Assembly (NCBI RefSeq): GCF_900107975.1
Contig: NZ_FNVF01000002.1
Span: 1 to 64,000, forward strand
Length of the DNA stretch: 64,000 nt
Source: Paenibacillus sp. UNC499MF
Lineage (GTDB): Bacteria; Bacillota; Bacilli; Paenibacillales; NBRC-103111
Direction of reading: 5' to 3'
Position numbers and translations under genes: made by a program. Position 1 is the stretch's first letter, and every line of letters begins with the position of its first letter. The notes under the pieces are model-generated. The model was not told where the DNA came from, did not search any database, and saw only the letters and a list, made by a program, of their open reading frames with translations. Shown in pieces: positions 25,389 to 34,677 of the stretch.

Positions 25389-25434
25389 TCTAAAGAAAAA
25401 GAGATTAGAACTGGGAGTTCGAGGAGGAACCGTC

Positions 25435-26322
25435 ATGCATAAAGTAAGAAAAGCCATCATTCCGGCAGCCGGGTTAGGGACCCGCTTTTTACCGGCTACG
25501 AAAGCCATGCCCAAAGAAATGCTTCCTATAGTCGATAAGCCTACCATTCAATACATCGTGGAAGAGGCCATTAAATCAGGTATTGAGGATATTCTAATCG
25601 TCACGGGAAAAAATAAACGTTCCATCGAAGACCACTTCGATAATGCTTTTGATTTGGAGCAAAATTTAATGGAAAAGGGCAAACTTGAACTTCTAAAAGA
25701 AGTTCAGTTGTCCGCTAAAGTGGAAATTCATTATATTCGCCAAAAGTTCCCGAAAGGACTTGGCCATGCCGTATGGTGTGCAAGAAAATTTATCGGGAAT
25801 GAACCTTTTGCCGTGCTGCTGGGCGACGACATCGTAGAAGGGGAAGTTCCTTGCCTTAAACAATTGATCGGTCAGTTCGAACGGACGGGACGCTCTATAA
25901 TCGGAGTGCAGCCTGTACCGTCTGAAGATATCCACCGGTATGGCGTCATAGGATCCAAGGAAACCGAGGGACGCTTGTTAGAGGTGAATCAGCTTATAGA
26001 AAAGCCGTCCAAAGAACAGGCCCCTTCCAATTACGCCATTATGGGGCGTTATATCCTAACCCCGGAAATTTTTGATTTGCTGGAGAATCAGGAACAGGGG
26101 GCAAACGGGGAAGTTCAATTAACGGATGCCATTCAAGCATTGAATAAATTTCAGCAGGTATATGCCTACCATTTTGAAGGAATTCGATATGATGTGGGCG
26201 AGAAACTGGGATACATTTTAACAACCTTGGATTTTGCTTTGCGCAACAATGAGTTGCGAACTCCGCTTCTAAACGCTTTGGAAGAAATTCTGCAAAGAGA
26301 GGCCAAACCGCAAAATGTGTAG
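25435..26322 (+). CDS. gtaB: UTP-glucose-1-phosphate uridylyltransferase
   Basis: 295 aa from the ATG at 25435 after GAGGAGGAA; the in-frame extension to 25378 covers the hairpin. N-terminal nucleotide loop [21 protein letters not shown] (read as [10 protein letters not shown] then KAMPKEMLP), GDD at the metal site and VGEKLGYI near the end are typical of GalU/GtaB. It makes UDP-glucose, the donor for many surface polymers. Confidence 0.95.
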   Translation: MHKVRKAIIPAAGLGTRFLPATKAMPKEMLPIVDKPTIQYIVEEAIKSGIEDILIVTGKNKRSIEDHFDNAFDLEQNLMEKGKLELLKEVQLSAKVEIHYIRQKFPKGLGHAVWCARKFIGNEPFAVLLGDDIVEGEVPCLKQLIGQFERTGRSIIGVQPVPSEDIHRYGVIGSKETEGRLLEVNQLIEKPSKEQAPSNYAIMGRYILTPEIFDLLENQEQGANGEVQLTDAIQALNKFQQVYAYHFEGIRYDVGEKLGYILTTLDFALRNNELRTPLLNALEEILQREAKPQNV

Positions 26323-26360
26323 CCTCATAGGTAAAAACAGTTGCAGGGGAGTGGGAAATT

Positions 26361-28211
26361 TTGAGCTATCGTAAAAGATTAATCTCTTTGCTTAGTATGG
26401 ACCTTCTGATAGCGCTCGGTAGTGTATACGTGGCGTATATGCTTCGGTTTGATGGCAACTTGCCGATTATTTACATAAACCAAATGCTCATTTATATGAC
26501 CGTGACGGTCTTTTTTAGTGTAATCAGTATGTCCTTCTTCAAGCTGTATAACCGGATTTGGCAGTATGCAAGCGTGGGCGAAATGTTATCCATCTTCAGA
26601 GCGGTGGTTGTCAGCAGTTCTTTGTCTTATATCGTTTCTTATTATATTTCCGGTATAGGCGTCCCCATTTCTATTTTTCTCGGTACTTTCCAATCCATGC
26701 TTTTCTTGATGGGAGGATCGCGTTTCGCGTGGCGCCTGTTCAGAGATAACTACTACAAACAGAAGCAGGGACAGCACAAAGCGTTAATTATCGGGGCGGG
26801 AGACTGCGGGACGATTATCGCCAGAGAGCTTAAACACAATCCCGCTTCTCAGATGTATCCGATTGCTTTTATCGACGATGATTTATTAAAGCATAAACAC
26901 CAAATATACGGGCTGCCTGTGTTAGGAAACAGGGAAGCTATTATTGATGTAACGGAAGCCCATGATATCAGTGATATTGTTATTGCGATTCCATCTGCGA
27001 CCAAAAAACAAATTACGGAAATTATTGAGATTTGTAAAAAAACCAAAGCCAAATTAAAAATTATCCCCAAGCTGAGTGACTTAATTCACGGGAAAGTCAG
27101 TATTCAAGAGATTAGGGACGTGGATGTGGAGGATTTGCTCGGAAGAGACCCGGTTAAGGTTGATTTGCATGGGATTGCGGATTATTTATCCGATAAGAAT
27201 GTATTGGTAACCGGTGCGGGCGGTTCAATAGGTTCGGAGCTGTGCAGACAAATCGCCAGCTTCAATCCGGCCAAACTTTTATTGCTCGGACATGGAGAAA
27301 ACAGTATTTACGCGATCGAAATGGAACTGAACCGGCTGTTTCCGAAAATAAAGCTGGAAACGATTATAGCGGATATTCAGGACCAAAAAAGACTGGAAAG
27401 CATATTTAAAAAGTTTTCGCCTCAAGTCGTTTTTCATGCGGCCGCTCACAAACACGTACCTCTTATGGAAAAGAACCCGACGGAAGCTATCAAGAATAAC
27501 GTGTTGGGAACCCGGAACGTTGCTGATTGTGCGGATAAATTCGGAGCCGAGCGGTTTGTCTTAATTTCAACAGACAAGGCTGTAAATCCGACCAGTGTTA
27601 TGGGGACGACAAAACGGATTGCGGAAATGTATATTCAGAGCCTGAACACGACGAGCCAAACGATATTTGCCGCCGTGCGTTTCGGGAATGTTCTGGGAAG
27701 CAGGGGGAGTGTTATTCCCCAGTTTAAACGGCAGATTGCTCATGGGGGGCCGGTAACGGTTACTCATCCCGATATGATTCGTTACTTTATGACCATCCCC
27801 GAAGCGGTTCAGCTTGTCATTCAAGCGGGGGCGATCGCCCAAGGTGGAGAGGTTTTTATTCTCGATATGGGAGAGCCCGTAAAAATTTTGAATTTGGCCA
27901 AAGATTTAATCCGATTATCCGGGTTCGTTCCTAACGAGGATATTGCGATTCAATATACGGGCATGCGTCCGGGGGAAAAATTGTACGAAGAACTCTTAAC
28001 TAGTGAAGAAGGACTTACCTCGACGCTGCATAATCGGATATTTATCGGACGTCCGGCTAATTTAAACCGGGAGCATATTCAATTCGAAGTGAAGAAACTG
28101 GAAAAGCTGCTAGGAGACTCCGTGGACGATATCCGTTCTGTTCTTCAGCACATTGTGCCTACCTATAACCGTCCGCCAAATCAGGAAGCAAAAGAGCTGA
28201 CCCTGGTTTAA
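26361..28211 (+). CDS. Membrane nucleotide-sugar 4,6-dehydratase (EpsC/CapD-like)
   Basis: 616 aa, TTG start after GGGGAGTGG. Four N-terminal membrane helices (about residues 1-125), a CoA-binding-like Rossmann domain (LIIGAGDCGTIIAREL), then a second SDR domain with GAGGSIGSELCRQIA, AAAHKHVPLM and ISTDKAVNPTS. Such proteins convert UDP-GlcNAc to the 4-keto-6-deoxy sugar, the first step to UDP-diacetylbacillosamine; the aminotransferase and acetyltransferase for the next steps lie at 42.2-44.0 kb. Confidence 0.92.
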   Translation: MSYRKRLISLLSMDLLIALGSVYVAYMLRFDGNLPIIYINQMLIYMTVTVFFSVISMSFFKLYNRIWQYASVGEMLSIFRAVVVSSSLSYIVSYYISGIGVPISIFLGTFQSMLFLMGGSRFAWRLFRDNYYKQKQGQHKALIIGAGDCGTIIARELKHNPASQMYPIAFIDDDLLKHKHQIYGLPVLGNREAIIDVTEAHDISDIVIAIPSATKKQITEIIEICKKTKAKLKIIPKLSDLIHGKVSIQEIRDVDVEDLLGRDPVKVDLHGIADYLSDKNVLVTGAGGSIGSELCRQIASFNPAKLLLLGHGENSIYAIEMELNRLFPKIKLETIIADIQDQKRLESIFKKFSPQVVFHAAAHKHVPLMEKNPTEAIKNNVLGTRNVADCADKFGAERFVLISTDKAVNPTSVMGTTKRIAEMYIQSLNTTSQTIFAAVRFGNVLGSRGSVIPQFKRQIAHGGPVTVTHPDMIRYFMTIPEAVQLVIQAGAIAQGGEVFILDMGEPVKILNLAKDLIRLSGFVPNEDIAIQYTGMRPGEKLYEELLTSEEGLTSTLHNRIFIGRPANLNREHIQFEVKKLEKLLGDSVDDIRSVLQHIVPTYNRPPNQEAKELTLV

Positions 28212-28237
28212 ATTTGTTTAGAAATCAGGTGCAAACG

Positions 28238-29704
28238 ATGTCTTTAAGACAACAAGCTTTAAACGGAGGGAAATGGACAGCTATATCGACTCTAACCATC
28301 GTCCTGCTCCAAATGGCTCAAATCGCGGTGATATCCAGATTTCTGGACGCAAAAGCATTTGGCTTGATGGGAATGATCCTGGTCATTGTCGGGTTTGCTC
28401 AATCCTTTACGGATATGGGCATTTCAAGTGCCATCATTCAGAGAAAAGAAACAAAACGGGATGAACTGTCCAGTCTATATTGGTTGAACATAGCAACCGG
28501 ATTTACGGCTGGATTTGTTGTCTGGCTTACTAAAGAACCTATCGCATCTTTTTATAAGAGTCCCGAGCTGGCGGATTTGCTGGTTTGGTCCTCTTTTTTA
28601 TTTCCCATTATCGCGTCCGGCCAGCAGTTTCAGGTGTTGCTGCAAAAGGAACTCCGGTTTAAAGTGATTTCACAAATATCGATCATATCCATGCTTGCAG
28701 GAACTATAATCAGCATCGGTGCGGCTTACTCCGGTATGGGTGTTTATGCTTTGGTTTTAGGTCAATTAAGTACGTCAGCTGTAAATTCGCTTCTTCTGAT
28801 CATGCTGGGCTGGAGAAAGTGGAAGCCTCAATTGCATTTTCACAAAAACGATTTAAAAGGGTACCTGTCCTTTGGAATGTTTCAAATGGGTGATCGTACC
28901 GTAACTTATTTCAATAACAACCTGGACAAAATTATTATCGGCCGGTTTCTGGGAGCAGAAGCCTTAGGCTATTATTCGATCGCGTTTAACTTAATTATTA
29001 TTCCGTTAATCCGGATAAATCCGATCGTAAACAGGGTTGCCTTTCCCGTATTTTCTAAGATTCAAGATAACCGGGAACAGATGAAGAAGGGATATATGAA
29101 AGTCATAAGAGCGTTGAGTCTTGTCAATCTGCCTTTATATTTCGGGCTGATCGTAACCGCACCTTTGTTCATTCCCATCATGTTCGGGGCGCAATGGGGG
29201 CCAAGCATCCTGATCACGCAAATTTTGTGCGGCGTAGGGATACTGAGGTCTATCGCTAACCCGGTAGGCTCCTTGGTTATGGCAACGGGAAAGGTGAGGC
29301 GCGGGTTTCTATACAATTCTTTCAAAACGATTTTGCAGATTCCGGTGATCATAATCGGCGCGTACGCAGGAGGCATTATTGGAGTCGCCGTCGCTTTCCT
29401 GAGCTTGAAATTGTTCTATTTTATAACCAATTATCTCGTCATGCTCAAGACCTTGCTAGGACCTTGCTTCCTGGAGCTGCTGCGCAGTTTAAAAGATCCT
29501 TTTTATGCAAGTATCATTATGGGAATAGGCGTGTATGTCTCCAGCTTGGTCACGACAAATTATTTGTCCGCCGGAATTGCGCTGGTCCTACAAATAGTAA
29601 CGGGAATAATCGTCTATGCATCGGCGATCCTTGCTTACAATCCTGGTCTGCTGCATCAGCTCAAGGGGAAATTAGGAAATTCAAGAATTAAAGAAGGAGC
29701 CTGA
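28238..29704 (+). CDS. Polysaccharide flippase (Wzx/MOP family)
   Basis: 488 aa from the ATG at 28238 (AGGTG upstream); a TTG at 28214 is a weaker alternative. It has about 12-14 membrane segments and family features such as GKWTAISTL at the N-terminus and GRFLGAEALGYYSIAF in the middle, like MOP exporters of lipid-linked repeat units (TuaB/WzxC type). It moves the undecaprenyl-linked unit outwards for polymerisation by the Wzy-like protein at 30903. Confidence 0.9.
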   Translation: MSLRQQALNGGKWTAISTLTIVLLQMAQIAVISRFLDAKAFGLMGMILVIVGFAQSFTDMGISSAIIQRKETKRDELSSLYWLNIATGFTAGFVVWLTKEPIASFYKSPELADLLVWSSFLFPIIASGQQFQVLLQKELRFKVISQISIISMLAGTIISIGAAYSGMGVYALVLGQLSTSAVNSLLLIMLGWRKWKPQLHFHKNDLKGYLSFGMFQMGDRTVTYFNNNLDKIIIGRFLGAEALGYYSIAFNLIIIPLIRINPIVNRVAFPVFSKIQDNREQMKKGYMKVIRALSLVNLPLYFGLIVTAPLFIPIMFGAQWGPSILITQILCGVGILRSIANPVGSLVMATGKVRRGFLYNSFKTILQIPVIIIGAYAGGIIGVAVAFLSLKLFYFITNYLVMLKTLLGPCFLELLRSLKDPFYASIIMGIGVYVSSLVTTNYLSAGIALVLQIVTGIIVYASAILAYNPGLLHQLKGKLGNSRIKEGA

Positions 29705-29707
29705 CTT

Positions 29708-30898
29708 GTGAAAATTTTCGTCTTATCTGACTATCCTTCTCAAGAAAAGCCGACGTATTTTTCATTTATTAAAAGCAGAGTGGAAGCAATTAAAGGGATT
29801 TGTGAGCTGTCGGTTATCAAGGTTGATATTAATGAAAAAAATCGAAACGTTCATGAGATCATCCAGGAAGACGGATACAGAATAATTCTTCTGAAGATCA
29901 AAAAATCCAATCTGCCAAGAGTGCGTCTATTCCTCTATAACATGCTCGTTAAGAAAGTATTTCAGCAGCTGATACACGAGGAAAAGCCGGATTTAATTCA
30001 TGTTCATTTTTCAAGTTATTACAGCTGGATCGTCGCCGATACCGTCCGTAAACTTACTATTCCTTTCTGCATTACAGAGCACGCCACTTTTTTTGAGCAT
30101 CGTGTGAAGACGTTCTATTTCGGCAAAAAAATCAGAATGGCTTTGCAAGAAGCGGATAGGGTATTTGCCGTAAGCCGTTCATTGCGGGACACGATGCTGA
30201 AGTATGTATCTCGGCCTATAGATATTAAGCACAATATAGTTAACACCGCGAAGTTCGGTTTACGGGATAGCAATCACCACGCAGCGAAACGGCCGAAGCA
30301 AGCTCTGAATATACTGACGATCGGCAGTTTTGAACTAAACGATAAAAAAGGATATGAGATCCTGATAAAAGCTCTCGCTCGGCTTAAAGAGAAGGGAGTA
30401 TCTTTTCATTGTAAAATTATCGGGGAAGGTCCCAACAAGGACAACCTTCTGACGATGAGGGATGCGCACGGAATAACGCGGGAAGTTGATTTTCCGGGCA
30501 GTGTAGCCAACGACAAACTTCAGGAATTTTACTGGGAAGCGGATTTCTTTGTTTCCAGCAGCCGAGTCGAAACGTTTGGTGTAGTTCTGATCGAAGCAAT
30601 GAGCTGCGGATTGCCTGTCGTCGCCACGCGATCGGGCGGGCCGGAAGATTTTGTGGACGAGAGCGTGGGGTTGCTGGTAGAGAACGAATCTGTGGAAGCT
30701 CTTTGCGAAGGAATGCTGTTAATGTCCGAAAGCTATCAACATTACGATTCCGGCATAATCAGACAGACGATAGAGAAGCGCTTTTCGGCAGACCGATATA
30801 AGGAACAAATGCAGGGAATTTACGCAAGCTTAATCGATGCGAATAAGAAACACCGGGATTATTCTTTAAGCCTGAAACATACCTATGAAAACAGGTGA
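29708..30898 (+). CDS. GT4 family glycosyltransferase
   Basis: 396 aa, GTG start 3 bp after the flippase gene. GT-B fold: N-terminal acceptor half, then the donor half with ILTIGSFELNDKKGYEIL and the E-x7-E region SSRVETFGVVLIEAMSCG. A retaining transferase adding one sugar of the repeat unit; donor unknown. The last residues overlap a start option of the next gene. Confidence 0.9.
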   Translation: MKIFVLSDYPSQEKPTYFSFIKSRVEAIKGICELSVIKVDINEKNRNVHEIIQEDGYRIILLKIKKSNLPRVRLFLYNMLVKKVFQQLIHEEKPDLIHVHFSSYYSWIVADTVRKLTIPFCITEHATFFEHRVKTFYFGKKIRMALQEADRVFAVSRSLRDTMLKYVSRPIDIKHNIVNTAKFGLRDSNHHAAKRPKQALNILTIGSFELNDKKGYEILIKALARLKEKGVSFHCKIIGEGPNKDNLLTMRDAHGITREVDFPGSVANDKLQEFYWEADFFVSSSRVETFGVVLIEAMSCGLPVVATRSGGPEDFVDESVGLLVENESVEALCEGMLLMSESYQHYDSGIIRQTIEKRFSADRYKEQMQGIYASLIDANKKHRDYSLSLKHTYENR

Positions 30899-30902
30899 GG
30901 AT

Positions 30903-32270
30903 ATGAGTATAAACGGATGGCCCAGGGCTGTATATTGGATCCTGCTTGCAGTGGCGTTTACGTTCACATCCTTAGCGGCAAGTTATTTTCCTTTACAGAC
31001 GACGCTAGCAGCCCTCGGTTTTATCGGCGGGGTGTTTTTGCTAAAGATTAACAAGATCGATACGGCTATGATTTATGCGATAGTCTGTTTAGCTTTATTT
31101 TCGCTTTACGGGACCTGGCTGATCACTCTCCTAATTTACGGTTATTACATCGCTTTGCGCCTGGTAACTTCAAAAAACCAGCCCCGGATTCATACAGCGG
31201 CAAAAATATGTCTGATTTTTTTCATCGGTTGGCTGCTTTATGCGGTTATTCAGATGGAGTGGATCGTTAAGACAGAAAATACGATGAAATATGTAAAGAA
31301 CCTAGTTTACGGTGTCGGGCTTGTCATTCTTTTCAGTTTACATGTTCAAACGTTCAAGAAACTGATTACGGTTTATAACGCCTGGCTATTCAGCCTGGTT
31401 CTGATGATTGGTATCGGCTGGTGGGAGGTTCTTACCGGTAACCATCTTCCCAAATCGGGGGCGCTTCAATATCAAATGGACGAAGTCGCTACGGCGGCTT
31501 TTTATAATCCGAATGATTTCGCGTTTTTCCTGATCGTCAGCTTGCCTGTTTTATTTTTTAGCATCAGTGACAAAAACATAGGGATGAAAGCTTTTAGCTG
31601 GCTGATTATGCTAAGCTCGGTTTATTTCATCTACTTGGCTCAAGCCAGAATGATCTATATCCTGCTGATCGGCATGATTTTTCTTTATATGGGCTATCTC
31701 GTTTTCTACCGCAAAATAAAAATAGTGTTGTCCATAATAGCCGGCGTCTTTTTATTCTGTTTAGCTTTTCTAAAGCAGTTAACGGACTTTTGGCAGCAAA
31801 TCATTTCTTTAAAAGGTGACGACGGCTCGGTAGAAGTAAGAAGAGTATTGACTGCCGACGCATGGAATATAGCCAAAAATAATATTTTTGGTGTCGGAGC
31901 CGGTAATATCGAGTATTATCTGGACCAGTTCGGAACGAACGTGGGAAGGATTGTTAATGTACATAATTGGTGGATAGAAATATTGGCTAACTACGGAATA
32001 TTTGTTTTCAGCGGTTATGTTTTATTTATGGTCTTTTCTTTATTCTGGATCGGAAAAAGTCTGCTGCATAAGGCTCCTAATGCTCATTATATGTATCCGT
32101 TATTCTTCTCTCTTCTGGTATTTACGGTTTCATGTATTGAATCCAGCTCAGTGGCGGGAATGGGAATTACATGGCTTTTGCCGGCTGTGACGATCTGCAT
32201 TTTAAATATAAAGAAAGCGGATGAGGATAACTTCGAACCATCCGTCAGAGGAGGGCATTATGTCGGCTAA
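30903..32270 (+). CDS. Wzy-like polysaccharide polymerase / O-antigen ligase family
   Basis: 455 aa from the ATG at 30903 after AGGTGAGG. Around ten to twelve hydrophobic segments and a large extracytoplasmic loop with GVGAGNIEYYL and VHNWWIEILANYG, the pattern of the Wzy_C domain. It should polymerise repeat units on the outer membrane face, with length set by the Wzz/BY-kinase pair. It overlaps the next gene by 11 bp. Confidence 0.88.
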   Translation: MSINGWPRAVYWILLAVAFTFTSLAASYFPLQTTLAALGFIGGVFLLKINKIDTAMIYAIVCLALFSLYGTWLITLLIYGYYIALRLVTSKNQPRIHTAAKICLIFFIGWLLYAVIQMEWIVKTENTMKYVKNLVYGVGLVILFSLHVQTFKKLITVYNAWLFSLVLMIGIGWWEVLTGNHLPKSGALQYQMDEVATAAFYNPNDFAFFLIVSLPVLFFSISDKNIGMKAFSWLIMLSSVYFIYLAQARMIYILLIGMIFLYMGYLVFYRKIKIVLSIIAGVFLFCLAFLKQLTDFWQQIISLKGDDGSVEVRRVLTADAWNIAKNNIFGVGAGNIEYYLDQFGTNVGRIVNVHNWWIEILANYGIFVFSGYVLFMVFSLFWIGKSLLHKAPNAHYMYPLFFSLLVFTVSCIESSSVAGMGITWLLPAVTICILNIKKADEDNFEPSVRGGHYVG

Positions 32271-33447
32271 AGTGCTAATGCCTGTATTTAATGAAATCGA
32301 TTATGACGGAAGAGTCCAGAGAGCGGCCGAAGCCCTAGGACAAAGTTTCGATGTCACGGTCTGCTCCATCCAATCGAGTCATCCTTACCAGAATTCTTTG
32401 TTTAGAACAAAATTATGGAATCGTCCGTCCGGTTTAAGAAAATTACATGTTGTTCTATTCAGTCTCTGGTTCATTCTTACTTCTATAAGAAGTAGACCCG
32501 GGGTGATTTATGCACATGACTATTTCATGGCATTTCCAGGCTGGATTGCCGCAAGACTGACTGGGAGTTTATACGTGTATGACGCACATGAGCTTATCAT
32601 ACCGGACCAAGGAGAAGAGCTGGGGAAGCGGCAGCGCTTCTTTTTTTATTTGGAAAAATGGGTCGTACATAGAGCGGATAAGGTCATTGCGGCTAACGAA
32701 GAAAGGGCCCGTATTATGAAAGAGTTTTACAAATTAACGACTTCACCGCTTGTTGTGCGAAATATTCCCCCTGCCGCAAAACAGATTATTAAGCAAACGG
32801 CAGTGGAGGAAGATTTTGCTTTCAAGGAACGTGAACCGGATCATAACGAACCCGATTTTAAACTGGTCTATCAGGGGGATATGAGTCTGGAAAGAGGGTT
32901 GTTAAAGTTTTTGCTTGCTTTTAAGCATCTGCCGTCCCGCTACAAACTGTTTCTTATTGGGGGAGGTACGGATTTGCCCCGGATAAAGGAATTGGTATTG
33001 GCAGAAGGCTTGCAGGAATCCGTTCATATCTTAGGTAAAGTAACCAGAGATAAATTGCAGTCCATGCTCCCCTCCTTTGATTTAGGGATAATCAGTTACC
33101 CCTATAAAGGACTGAACAATATTTACTGTGCGCCGAACAAGCTATATGAATACACTCAAGCGGGGCTCGCCGTTATTGCGACCGATCAGCCCCCGCTCAA
33201 ACATTATATTGAATATTATAACCTCGGTGCGGTAGTTGCCGTAGATGCTGACCAGCCGGCTGCGGTATCCGTAAAAATCGCTAGAGCCATCGAACAAATA
33301 GCAGAAAATCTTTCCGTCTACCAGAGTAATTTAGGAAGATTTGTCGAGGAACATAACTGGGAGAACGAGAGGGAAAAATTGATCGGCGAGTTCAACAAAT
33401 TCAATCTTGGCCGCACAAACTTAGAAAAAAAACAACGCACCGGATAA
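32260..33447 (+). CDS. GT4 family glycosyltransferase
   Basis: 395 aa from the ATG at 32260, preceded by GAGGAGG (an ATG at 32221 lies inside the previous gene without a ribosome site). GT-B fold with N-terminal MPVFNEIDYDGRVQRAAEAL, the central YVYDAHELI and a C-terminal donor site NIYCAPNKLYEYTQAGLAVI in place of the usual Glu-rich motif. One step of repeat-unit assembly. This is the last clearly AT-rich gene of the locus. Confidence 0.88.
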   Translation: MSAKVLMPVFNEIDYDGRVQRAAEALGQSFDVTVCSIQSSHPYQNSLFRTKLWNRPSGLRKLHVVLFSLWFILTSIRSRPGVIYAHDYFMAFPGWIAARLTGSLYVYDAHELIIPDQGEELGKRQRFFFYLEKWVVHRADKVIAANEERARIMKEFYKLTTSPLVVRNIPPAAKQIIKQTAVEEDFAFKEREPDHNEPDFKLVYQGDMSLERGLLKFLLAFKHLPSRYKLFLIGGGTDLPRIKELVLAEGLQESVHILGKVTRDKLQSMLPSFDLGIISYPYKGLNNIYCAPNKLYEYTQAGLAVIATDQPPLKHYIEYYNLGAVVAVDADQPAAVSVKIARAIEQIAENLSVYQSNLGRFVEEHNWENEREKLIGEFNKFNLGRTNLEKKQRTG

Positions 33448-33469
33448 CTTGCAAAAAAGGATGGTAGGG

Positions 33470-34624
33470 ATGAGAATCGCAATCAACACGCTTTCCGTGC
33501 TTCCTAATCGAAACGGCGGCGGAGAAGTGTTTATCAAAAACCTGGTCCGGCATTTGATTGCAAACGACAAGACGAATACGTACGTGCTTCTCGTCAACAA
33601 GCGGAACCGCTCCATTTTCGAGGAAATAGAGGAACACGTCCTGTTTGCGGAAGCTCATGAGATTACGAGCAAACCCCACTTCCGCATTTTGTACGAGAGT
33701 GTCTATCTCCCGTTCAGGCTGAAGGCGCTGGATATCGATGTGCTGATGGGGCCTGCGGACACGCTGCCGCTGGTCAATTTCACTAAAACGGTGCTCGTTA
33801 TCCAGAACATTAAATATTTTCAAAAAGAACAGGTACAGCGTCCGGCGAATGTGCTGGGCCGCATCAAGCAAATTTATTTCGGAAATCTTACCCCGCGTTC
33901 CATTATCGCAGCCGACCGGGTTATAGCGGTCTCCGAGGAAACGTCACGGAATATCGTTTCGTTCTCGGATAAGCTGGCGGCATGCGAGTCCAAAATCAGC
34001 ATTATTTATGAAGGTGTCCACCATTCTTTCGGAACCGGAGGCTCTCCGGCAGCGGATGGCGATATCCTCTGTGTATCGAGCTTTGCCAAGCACAAGAACA
34101 TCGATAAACTGGTTCATCTCTACATGCATCTGAAAGAAACCCGCCACATACGGAACAAGTTGAGAATCGTCGGCAACAAGGATCATGAAGAAGCGAGAAG
34201 GCTGGAAAAAATAATCCGGGAACGAAACATGGAGGACCACATTATTTTCGAAGGATTTGTCCCGAATGAAGAACTGCCGCGTTATTACCACCAGGCCGGC
34301 ATTTTTATCACGCTCTCCTCTCTGGAATCGTTCGGACTGCCCATCGTGGAAGCCATGACGTGCGGTGTGCCCGTACTAGTTAACGACGCGAGCGTTATGC
34401 CCGAGATTATAAACGGGCACGGTGTTCTGCTGACCGATATCGAGGATATCGAGAAGACGGCTCTTCAGGTGTATGAACTGCTCTCGAATAAAGACAAATT
34501 GGCGCATTACTCCAAATTGTCGTTGGAACGGGCCCGGGATTTCTCCTGGGATACCGCGGCAAGGCAGTATATAAAGGTGTTCGAATCGCTAAAACCCTCC
34601 CGGATTCAAGTTCAGGCCCAATAA
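33470..34624 (+). CDS. GT4 family glycosyltransferase (mannosyltransferase-like)
   Basis: 384 aa from the ATG at 33470 after AAGGATGGTAGGG. Contains RNGGGEVFIKNLVRHL (nucleotide-loop region), the basic motif SFAKHKNIDKL and the donor-site segment LSSLESFGLPIVEAMTCGVP. Similar to WbaZ-like mannosyl/rhamnosyl transferases. Base composition becomes GC-richer from here on. Confidence 0.9.
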   Translation: MRIAINTLSVLPNRNGGGEVFIKNLVRHLIANDKTNTYVLLVNKRNRSIFEEIEEHVLFAEAHEITSKPHFRILYESVYLPFRLKALDIDVLMGPADTLPLVNFTKTVLVIQNIKYFQKEQVQRPANVLGRIKQIYFGNLTPRSIIAADRVIAVSEETSRNIVSFSDKLAACESKISIIYEGVHHSFGTGGSPAADGDILCVSSFAKHKNIDKLVHLYMHLKETRHIRNKLRIVGNKDHEEARRLEKIIRERNMEDHIIFEGFVPNEELPRYYHQAGIFITLSSLESFGLPIVEAMTCGVPVLVNDASVMPEIINGHGVLLTDIEDIEKTALQVYELLSNKDKLAHYSKLSLERARDFSWDTAARQYIKVFESLKPSRIQVQAQ

Positions 34625-34677
34625 AAAAAGACGAGGTGAATGCAGCCGTTTGTGTGGAGACAAACGGCTCTACCATT

